A program made the translations under genes and the position numbers. Positions 56,901 to 64,000 of a stretch of 64,000 nucleotides of DNA are shown here, piece after piece. The stretch's first letter is position 1. Every line of letters starts with the position of its first letter. The notes beneath the pieces were generated by a model. It did not search any database. It was not told where the DNA came from and saw nothing but the letters and a program-made list of their open reading frames with translations. The stretch lies in contig JAWHQI010000148.1 of assembly GCA_033032865.1 (NCBI GenBank), positions 4,359,501 to 4,423,500 on the forward strand. Reading direction: 5' to 3'. This DNA comes from Dactylorhiza incarnata. Its lineage: Eukaryota; Streptophyta; Magnoliopsida; Asparagales; Orchidaceae.

Positions 56901-56981
56901 CTATAAGCGCGAAAAAAGAAACGAGTCTAATACAGCGAAACTAAAAGGAATCAAGACTTAATAGCTGGCTTAAGGTCTAAC
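56901..56981 (-). other. Predicted 81-bp intron between gag and protease of element 3
   Basis: Minus strand: GATCGCAG then GTTAGACC at the 5' side; pyrimidine-rich TTTCTTTTTTCGCGCTTATAG then GGAGATT at the 3' side. It is phase 1, as in element 1; after removal there is a Gly and 11 residues before LFDSGA, the same spacing as element 1. If retained, the second codon is TAG, ending Gag. Confidence 0.78.
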
Positions 56982-58210
56982 CTGCGATCACTTGGGTCGA
57001 AGACTGCGCTTGCTCCTGGGTTATCACGTTCATCTTTCCTCTTCCTTTATCCTGATGCTGCAGCGGTGGCAAGGCTCGAAACGGAACTGGCTGTAACGGG
57101 GGTTGAACTTGCGGTCATTGAAACTTCATGTGCCCCTTCTGTCCGCACTGGAAGCAGACTTTATCTTTGGTCCAACACTGGGCCACATCATGCCTCTTCT
57201 GCTTGCACAACTGGCAGAGCACCTCACCCTTCAGAGCACCCTGGATTGCCAGCACTCGCTGCTGATTCTGAACTCCCTTTCTCTTGAAACATTTCTCAAC
57301 TGGATGGCCAGGGGAGGCCACAGAAACTGCAGACCTCGCCACCTCCTTTCTTCAAGATCGAGGCAGGCGCACCAGAATTTCTTTCTTCTCCAGCCTTTCT
57401 TTTTCCCTTCTTCATCATTGATCCTCGGTTTTTGGCATTATCGATTGCCTCAACCATCAGCACTGCCTCAACTACCTCGGCGTACTTCTCCGACCTGTAC
57501 GTGCTGGCCAGCTGCTGGATGTCGCTGCGGAGACCACCCAGAAATTTCTTCACCCTACCTTCTTCCGAGGATACCAGGGCCGGAGCAAACCTGCTCAACT
57601 TGCAAAACTCAATCTCATACTCGCTCACCGAGAGCTGCCTCTGCTTCAGATGCAGGAAATCATTCATCAATCGGTCTTGCTCTACCGACGACAGAAACTT
57701 TCTTAACAACATTCCTTTGAAGGTTTCCCACGAACATCCTTCGGAAAGGACTTCCTTCTCCCTCAACCACCAACTCTTTGCAAGACCCGTAAGTTGGTAC
57801 GCGGCAACCATCACCTTCTGATCCATGGTGATTCCTGAATACAAGAACATCTCCTCAATGGCTATAAGACAATCGTCCAAGGCCACGAAATCAGCTCGTC
57901 CATCATACGATGGAGGTCCCAACCTCTGAAAGTGCGAAATGAAGTTCATTTCCGATGGTATCGCTACTGGGGGTACCAGGGGAGTAGGAGGGGTAGGTAA
58001 GGTCTACTCTACTACGGGGGCCTACACTACGGATTGCTGCCTAGCACCGGCAGGCAACAACTCCTCAACTTGCGACTGCATCGCAACCATTTGCCTCGTC
58101 AGAGCCTCATTGCTCTGGCGCAGACTCTCGATCAAAGCTTCACTCTGCGCTCCGAATGACTCGCCCTCTGACTGAGGAGTCGATCTAGTTGCGACTCGCT
58201 TACGCACCAT
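56982..58210 (-). pseudogene. gag: Element 3 Gag
   Basis: ATG at 58210 (MVRKRVATRSTPQ). A stop near 58020 breaks the N-terminal part, which has a coiled-coil-like LRQSNEALTRQMVAMQSQVEEL. The capsid domain follows (PPSYDGRADFVALDDCLIAI; WWLREKEVLSEGCSWETF; ISEYEIEF-like SVSEYEIEFCKLSRFAP) and three CCHC-type knuckles near 57340-57130 (CSFCGLP with PGHPVEKC after a shift, CQLCKQKRHDVAQC, CFQCGQKGHMKF). Its last codons run to the intron at 56981. Confidence 0.85.
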
Positions 58211-58240
58211 TTCTGCTAAAACGCAAATACCTACAATCAA

Positions 58241-58876
58241 AAGTTAACCTTACATTAGAACTACACTGCTTGGTTCAGAACATACATGTACAGATACTTG
58301 CCATTTCCACTACCTTTCTCTGGGATATTTTCATGATGCTATGATAAATTTAGGGGAATGATACTACATCTCCCTCTTGACTCATGTGCAAATGTCATGA
58401 ATGCATGAATTTTCTATTCGTTTTGAAATCATGGGTGTACGTGTGTCATCATATAAGTGTTTAACTTCGCACGTGTGCTTATGCAATGCTATGTAATGTA
58501 TGTTGTGCTATACATTCTAATAAATGCCTTAATGCATGTTATGAGCGGCGTACACATGAAATATTATGCATCCCATTCTACATAATATCGCATGTAAAAA
58601 AAAGAAAACATGCTAATGGGCATCCATGTGATGATGGTTATGCATCCCATACAACATAACCGTCACATATTGCCACCTATGGTGGATCCATATACAGACA
58701 CATATTATGCATCCCATACTACATAATATGCCCAGTATACTTCTTATCTTGCTATGAGTGTAGTGTTCATGCTTCGGCCAAGATGTACTGATGACACATC
58801 AGTGTGTGTATGCAATGAAACCAAAACAACTACTATATCAGAATTTGTTGCCCGACCGACTTGTCGAACAACCTCC
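58241..58876 (-). other. Element 3 leader with three tandem hairpins
   Basis: Between PBS and gag. Hairpins (plus-strand view): ATATTATG 58561-58568 with CATAATAT 58581-58588; GGTTATG 58636-58642 with CATAACC 58655-58661; CATATTATG 58701-58709 with CATAATATG 58722-58730. Each has a 12-nt loop CATCCCATACTA or near variant. The second stem differs from the others on both arms and stays paired. GCATGT 58590-58595 with ACATGC 58608-58613 makes another hairpin with a 12-nt A-rich loop. Confidence 0.82.
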
Positions 58877-58887
58877 CTCTGATACCA
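58877..58887 (-). other. Element 3 primer binding site (tRNA-iMet)
   Basis: Minus-strand TGGTATCAGAG, two bases after the LTR edge at 58890. Confidence 0.88.
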
Positions 58888-58889
58888 AC

Positions 58890-59035
58890 TGTCACAGCCC
58901 ACATTTTTTCCGAATTTAGGAATATGAGAGTAAGAGAAAATACGCGTCATGATGTCACGTCATGCAGGAGACAACTGCAGACGCTCAGGCGGGAACCTAT
59001 TAATTATTTAATCAAAACATGTTTACATGATAGGT
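58890..59035 (-). repeat. Element 3 5' LTR, end only
   Basis: Matches 23829-23974 of the 3' LTR with about ten changes and is cut by element Y at 59035; the rest must lie beyond the window. Confidence 0.9.
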
Positions 59036-59915
59036 TGATGCGATAATTTCGGCAAGTGCACCGGTCGCGCAAGTAATAAAGTTTGGGAATATGATCCCCG
59101 AGTGTCGGTCTCTTGAGGAATGCAGGTTAGGTGAACGAATCGCGTTGTGTGACTATTGTTACACAAGCGTGAACAAACACACAAAAAGAGGTGGGTTTTG
59201 GTTGGGTTTTTCCTACTCTTAACAACAATGAAGGAAATGTGGGTCGAAAGCACCGCTTCGCAGGGCGAGATGGATGCAACGGCCGCGATACCGTGCTTCG
59301 TGAGGCGGATGGAGCGTGCTCTAGTGCGGGCAGGTGAGGGTCGCAAACACCTCTTCACAAACGTCGTTAGCTCTTGCTAACGCGGATCAAACACCTTGAG
59401 TGCGTGAGTGAGTGAGTGGATGAGTGGAGGCGAAGCGATTCACAAGCAAGTAATGATGAAAAGAGAAGAAACATTCATTTCATTTAAACCAAACATCATG
59501 ATATTCAAGTTTAAATGATTCAAAGATTACAACGAAAGGGGGAGGAAAGAGATAACCAATGGATGAAGACTAGCGGCCGTTCACGGCCGGAATGGTAGTT
59601 TGTCAAGCTACCTCCGGACTCGGGCGGACTGTGCTTCCGGTGTAGAGAAACTGTCACGATCTCTCTACGTGGTTCCGTCGTCTTCTACCTCAGGATTCCT
59701 CTTCTTCTCACTGGACTGGAGTGGAAAACAGCTGCTTGAGGGCTTGCGGATGGTGGAAGATGCTCCCAAACAATAGAGAAATGCTTGGAATGGTTGGAGA
59801 GGACGTCCCCTTGCGTAGGAGATGAAGTGGAGGTGTCCCGGGATGGAAATCGCCCGCGTACGGACTGCCAATCCCGCTCCCGGCGGCTCGATCCCGCCCT
59901 AATTCGTGATCAGGA

Positions 59916-59923
59916 TATATATA
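59916..59923 (-). promoter_or_regulatory. TATA box of element Y LTR
   Basis: Minus-strand CCTATATATATCC, 33 bp downstream of the nearest palindrome. Confidence 0.55.
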
Positions 59924-59955
59924 GGCGCTGAACTGAATACTGCGCACGGTCATTG

Positions 59956-60179
59956 GCGCACGACCAGTGGTCGTGCGCACTGGAGTTCTGCGATCGTGCG
60001 GGTTGCCTGGGCGGAGCCTGAAATGAAAGAAATTTATAAAATACATGTTCGCACGATCAGTGGCGGACGACCAGTGGTCGTGCGCACTATCGTCAATGGT
60101 CGTGCGATAAGCCAAACAGAACTCATAAAATGAGCGTTAAGTGCGCACGATCAGTAGCGCACGACCAGTGGTCGTGCGC
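59956..60179 (-). repeat. Palindrome array in element Y LTR
   Basis: Arms GCGCACGA and TCGTGCGC, spacer CCAGTGG, at 59956-59978, 60063-60085 (one substitution) and 60157-60179, with additional half sites. Confidence 0.9.
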
Positions 60180-60464
60180 GATAGAGCCAGTGATCGCGTG
60201 CAGTGTTCCTGTACAGAATTGTACTAGGAACACCTGCACGACTCCTGTTCCAGCATACAACACCAGTCTAGCCACTGAAGGTGGCACTTAACACTGCATG
60301 AAAACTAGTAATGAAGATGAACAAGAATTAACATCAAAACGGGCCTAGAAGTGCACTTAGCATGGAGTATTAAATAGGAATGAAAACATGTCTAAAGTGA
60401 AGTGCAAAGACTAGAAAATCGGCCCAGATGAGTCCATAAATGTGTATATAATTGGGACTCATCA

Positions 60465-60478
60465 CACCCCCAGACTTA
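60465..60478 (-). other. Element Y polypurine tract
   Basis: Minus-strand TAAGTCTGGGGGTG, identical to element X; an internal copy with GGGGGAG is at 61886-61900. Confidence 0.82.
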
Positions 60479-62437
60479 CCTGTTTGCGCGTCCCGAGCAA
60501 ACGAATTCGGCGGAGTGTGAAAATGGTAGTTAACAAAGAGAATTACACAAAAGGAGTACAATGCGAAGTAACAAAAGCATGCAAATAGAAATTTAGTAAA
60601 AAGAGATTCTAACTATGCTAACTACATTACGAAAGTGCTAGAGCGTAAGTAGGGATTTAGTTATACTCAGTTGGTGAATTATGAAGAATTCGAACGATCA
60701 TGCCCGGTGTGAAAGTAACAAGACACTAAGGCGGGTGTTGCCCAAGGTCGGGGTTTAGGAATAACTCCGCTGAAATCCATCAACGTCGTGAACCATACGC
60801 TCGCCCGGTCACACTCTCTCCACGGCGTTAGAAAACTCACAAGTCAAATCAATAGGGCTTTTAGGATTATATTGGGCTTAGGTTGCGGTGTGATATTCAA
60901 GGATAAAAATGAAGGCTACGCAACCAAATTGAGCTAAAGGAACGCTGCACCACACAAAACCAAAAACAATGCTCGTGTGACACACCCCCAGACTTATCAT
61001 GAAAACCAGGTGTGCACACGGCCTACTTCACAATTACCAACAGATTTTCTATTTAGCTCGGAAGGATTTCTTTACGACATATTTCTTTTTCGGTTTTTTT
61101 TTTAACAACATACTTTTCTTCTTTTACTTATCCTCCGGTTGGTTCAAATTCAGCAAAATAAAATTTATTTCTTCATCACATCACAAAGATTCCAAAAATC
61201 ACACCAAATCAAGAACATGAGTGCAGATAAACATCTATTTGGTTGCGAAAGTGGGCAAAGCTTCAGGCCTTGGTGAATGGAGGAGGAGCTGTAACAAGGA
61301 AGTGGTAGGCACAAATGTTGGCTTGCAAAGGTGAGCGAATAGGACACGGAAAGCTAAGGCTCAAACTAGCCAAAAGGTGGCCTATATCATATTTAACTCA
61401 AAGAGTCGCTCTCGCCCATGCTTCGAGAATCGCTAGGGGCAAGTTCTTAGCCCACGAGAAAGGTAAACTTTCCTCCCGACTCGAGCAACACACGACTAGT
61501 GCTCGTACACACACAATACCGGGTTATCGTCAATTTCGTTCACATTCACCATTTGAGTATAACAAATCTAAATTTACGCAAAAATACTAAACATAAATTA
61601 GATGCATAGAGACAATCTAGTTCTACTCAAATTCTACTGCAGCATGCGGGTGCGACTAGAAAACGGCTCGAGTCAACATTGCACTCCAAATAGTAGTTCC
61701 TAAGCTAATGTCCTATTTCACACTCCAACCAAAACAGTTTATTTGGAAACAACACAAATAGGAAAGCGCGCGCTCATATGGGTGAAGTGGTGTAGGAAGC
61801 GTGGAAACAATGATGATGACAAAGATAAATAATAAACAAACTTCTAGTATGCAGTGCAACTCGTGCACAGTGGATGACAACATATTCTCCCCCAGACTTA
61901 GTCTAAACATTACATCACAGAAATTGGAAGCTAAGGGGGGAAGAAGTGTTACCCAATGCTCAGAATTGAGCATACCAGATGATTGGCGATTAAGATAAAG
62001 AGCAGTCCGCAGCATCCGCACCAAAGAACACAACACACCTGCAAGCACAAAACTAAAAACAGCAAAAACAAATATAAAAGCTGAACTAAACATGTTGGAT
62101 AAAAAAAATAAAATCAGGAAATCTGGGTTGTCTCCCAGCAGCGCTTTTGTTTAATGTCCTTAAGATGGACCAAATACCTGTATTATGATTGTTTAAAGAG
62201 TGCAGAAATTAAAGGAGAAGTTCACAGAAGCAGTTTCACAAATTCAGACAACACAAATCAGCTATAGGCGCTCTTATGGTGCGCATCTCCCGTAGCTCGT
62301 AGGCGGGAGGTGAAGGCTTTAGGGCCAACACTGGTGTCACCCAGTGTTCCCCTAACCTCCGCCCTCTTGCCACGGAGAGCGGCAGCGCGAGCGTCGTGCA
62401 GAAGTTTCTCCTGTTTAAGTTTAGTGACAGTCGGGGA
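60479..62437 (-). other. Element Y 3' non-coding region
   Basis: No complete gene. Shares blocks with element X, including the hairpin ATGCTCA (61956-61962) with TGAGCAT (61967-61973). After the Gag-protease stop the same frame stays open for about 57 more codons (to about 62265; TKLKQEKLLHDARAAALRG), so the stop may be recent or read through. Confidence 0.65.
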
Positions 62438-64000
62438 CTACCAACGTTGAAAGTTTTCAGATTTTTCCACCTTGGTGGTGGGTGGCGTCACTTCCGGCGT
62501 CGCGGTGACTACCGGATCAGCCCAAGAGATGGAGCGCTTAAATTGCTTATTACAAGAATCAAAACAAAAAGATAATGGGACAGTGTCCCGAACTAAATTC
62601 AAGTCAATATTTTTCGAAATGCAATCTTCCTCCGTCTCGGAATCAAATTCTCTCCGAAGATCTACTTCTTCCTCACTGGACTGGTGCTCCTCCTTTTCTC
62701 CTTCAATTGGTTCTTTATCTTCTTCATTTCCTGCACAACTCATAGATTCATCAAAAATAAAGAGAGGGGGAGGAGTGGATGTTTCAGTTATAGCTTTGGG
62801 GCAAGTGGGCTGCGGCACCGTATTGGGTAGGGAGACACACCCCGTAGCGAAATCAAGGGTGGCACCGCTCTCTTTCAAAAACGGCACGCCCAAGATAGGG
62901 ATAGAGTGATTTTCCTGGGGTCCCAACACCTGAAAATCAGCAACCACAATCGTCCCTTCAACTATCACTTCTACATTTTTCACTTCCCCCTCAGATTGTA
63001 TAACTGTCCCATTAGCAAGCATAAGGGATTTCCGATCCTCCGTGTTCATCTCAAGCTGCAATTTAGCAACGTCTTGCAACGCAATGACGTTGCGGGAGGA
63101 GCCGGAATCGCACAAAGCTTTCGTTTCAATATTATTGATGGAACAAGAAATCACTAACTCACTTGGATCAGCCTCTACCACATCGCCGAGACTCTTCCCT
63201 TGATCTATTGGGTTCTTTTCAGTGTTGCTAGGAAGGGTCCCATGCGACCGCTCGGTTAGCACTTGGGCCAATTGGCCCAGCTGCGTTTCCAAGTTTCGCA
63301 TGGATGCGGTTTGGTTCACCATATTTGAGGTAGCCGCTTGCATAAATTTTTCCATCATCTCCTCCAGATTACTCTTTTTTTGGGCTGGGGGGCCTTGGTT
63401 ATAATCCGGGTGTGGTGGCATCGGTTGGCTCCCGGAGGCGTAAACATCGTTTTGATGCTGCCCCGGTGCCCATCGTTGGCCATGCGTGTTTGGGTTCCAT
63501 GAGAAGTTCGGGTGACTTCTCACTCCCGGATGATAAGCATTATTAAATGGCACCCCCTTAGACTGATTTCCTACAAAATAAACAGATTCCTTCAAGGATA
63601 AGTGCGCGAAGTCACCTGATACGTTGTTCCCTGAACATTCGTACGCGTGGTGGCCGCCGCCTCCACATCCTTCGCACGTAATGACAGCAACAGGCGCGGG
63701 TGTAGGAGGAAGTGAGTCGACCACAAAGAGACCGCGGGCGTTCCTTGGTGCATTTCTCCCGGCAGTCCAGAATGTACTGTGGGAGGCGGTGTCGCGCAGA
63801 ATCCGAAGGGCCTCCTCTGGAGTGTGGTTCATTAGAGTACCACCCGCAGCAGCATCGATCATTGCCCTGTAGTTGGGCTCGATCGCAAAGTAGAATGTCT
63901 CTACCACATTCCACGGTTGGAGCTCGTGGTTCGGGCAACGGCGGAGAAGATCGTTAAGATGCTCCCACGCCTCGGCAAGGGTCTCTTGATCAGCTTGGCG
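62438..64000 (-). CDS. gag-pro: Element Y Gag-protease (N-terminus beyond window)
   Basis: 520 codons visible, open to the edge; no start is in view. Order: end of the Gag capsid (EAWEHLNDLLRRCPNHELQ; FYFAIEPNYRAMIDAAAGG, typical of Athila/Tat Gag), a knuckle CEGCGGGGHHAYEC, an Asn/Pro-rich linker, a helical segment (NLEEMMEKFMQ), and an aspartic protease (ALCDSGSSRNVIAL, PILGVPFLKESGATLDF). The tail is acidic. Gag would form particles, the protease would process Gag. No stop or shift is seen in this part, unlike element 2. The TAG at 62438-62440 follows FQRW. Confidence 0.85.
   Translation of the reverse strand, partial: RQADQETLAEAWEHLNDLLRRCPNHELQPWNVVETFYFAIEPNYRAMIDAAAGGTLMNHTPEEALRILRDTASHSTFWTAGRNAPRNARGLFVVDSLPPTPAPVAVITCEGCGGGGHHAYECSGNNVSGDFAHLSLKESVYFVGNQSKGVPFNNAYHPGVRSHPNFSWNPNTHGQRWAPGQHQNDVYASGSQPMPPHPDYNQGPPAQKKSNLEEMMEKFMQAATSNMVNQTASMRNLETQLGQLAQVLTERSHGTLPSNTEKNPIDQGKSLGDVVEADPSELVISCSINNIETKALCDSGSSRNVIALQDVAKLQLEMNTEDRKSLMLANGTVIQSEGEVKNVEVIVEGTIVVADFQVLGPQENHSIPILGVPFLKESGATLDFATGCVSLPNTVPQPTCPKAITETSTPPPLFIFDESMSCAGNEEDKEPIEGEKEEHQSSEEEVDLRREFDSETEEDCISKNIDLNLVRDTVPLSFCFDSCNKQFKRSISWADPVVTATPEVTPPTTKVEKSENFQRW

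Larger units (their letters stand above)
23829..59035 (-). mobile_element. Element 3: Tekay-like Ty3/gypsy element (minus), split by element 4
   Basis: Read on the minus strand: 5' LTR (from beyond the window to 58890), iMet PBS, structured leader, gag, intron, protease, RT start (to 56084), then after element 4 the rest of RT, RNase H, integrase and chromodomain (28717 to 26194), polypurine tract and 3' LTR. Element 4 splits RT at 28718-28722/56079-56083 (GATCA duplicated), and element Y splits the 5' LTR at 59035. Pol has several stops and frameshifts. It is the oldest element of the right-hand nest. Confidence 0.92.
59036..60464 (-). repeat. Element Y 3' LTR
   Basis: 1429 bp; minus strand TGATGAGTCCCAATTATATAC to TATCGCATCA. 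The first ~330 bp on the minus strand resemble element X; the other end differs. Confidence 0.88.
59036..64000 (-). mobile_element. Element Y: Athila-like Gag-protease element (minus, partial)
   Basis: 3' LTR, polypurine tract, ~2 kb non-coding region and Gag-protease gene running off the window edge. LTR start, polypurine region and non-coding blocks match element X. Nothing like RT or integrase lies between the Gag-protease stop and the LTR, so it is non-autonomous. It interrupts the 5' LTR of element 3; TAGGT at 59031-59035 is the expected left target duplication. Confidence 0.88.

Overview
The window is a nest of plant LTR retrotransposons with no recognisable host gene. I found no rRNA or tRNA gene and no CRISPR array. 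A flowering plant is suggested by the element lineages (Tekay-like chromoviruses, Athila-like and Tat-like Ty3/gypsy, a Ty1/copia-type Gag element), by plant-type priming sites (tRNA-iMet, and TGGCGCCGTTGCCGGGG), by plant TATA boxes and by a hAT-type DNA element. The DNA looks like repeat-rich heterochromatin.

Layout. (1) 1-9053: element 1, a Tekay-like element on the + strand with 2.06-kb LTRs. It sits inside a relic LTR (9054-9588) related to element 3. (2) 9589-16186: relic sequence holding a possible copia solo LTR, a 679-bp hAT-type element with a perfect 8-bp target duplication, a ~20-bp minisatellite and AT-rich DNA. (3) 16187-23783: element 2, an Athila-like deletion derivative (+) with broken gag-protease and no complete RT or integrase. 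(4) 23829-59035 and beyond: element 3, Tekay-like (-), split inside its RT by element 4. (5) 28723-56078: element 4, Tat-like (-), flanked by GATCA. It carries two antisense, intron-containing extra genes, a 96-bp tandem array and a second RNase H. (6) 33427-40768: element 5, a copia-type Gag element without pol (+), inserted in element 4 with TSD GTTCT. (7) 46140-52537: element X, an Athila/Tat-like element without pol (-), inserted in element 4 pol with TSD GGCTC. (8) 59036-64000 and beyond: element Y, a relative of X carrying Gag-protease (-), inserted in the 5' LTR of element 3.

The most interesting signals cut across families. Every LTR family here carries an array of short CpG-containing inverted repeats, usually with arms of 7-11 bp and a 7-8 bp spacer, and in most families the array lies just upstream of a TATA box. 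One palindrome is shared by element 1 and by X and Y although they belong to different lineages. In element 5 the same palindrome architecture is also built into the gag coding sequence with exact 33-bp spacing. Both Tekay-like elements have a short in-frame phase-1 GT-AG intron exactly between gag and protease, so splicing would decide between Gag and Gag-Pol. Two untranslated regions (element 2 and the element 3 leader) hold three tandem hairpins each, with covarying stems and constant loop length.

Nearly all pol genes are broken, so any movement would have to be in trans or from intact relatives. Assignments rest on reading motifs by eye; no database search was run.
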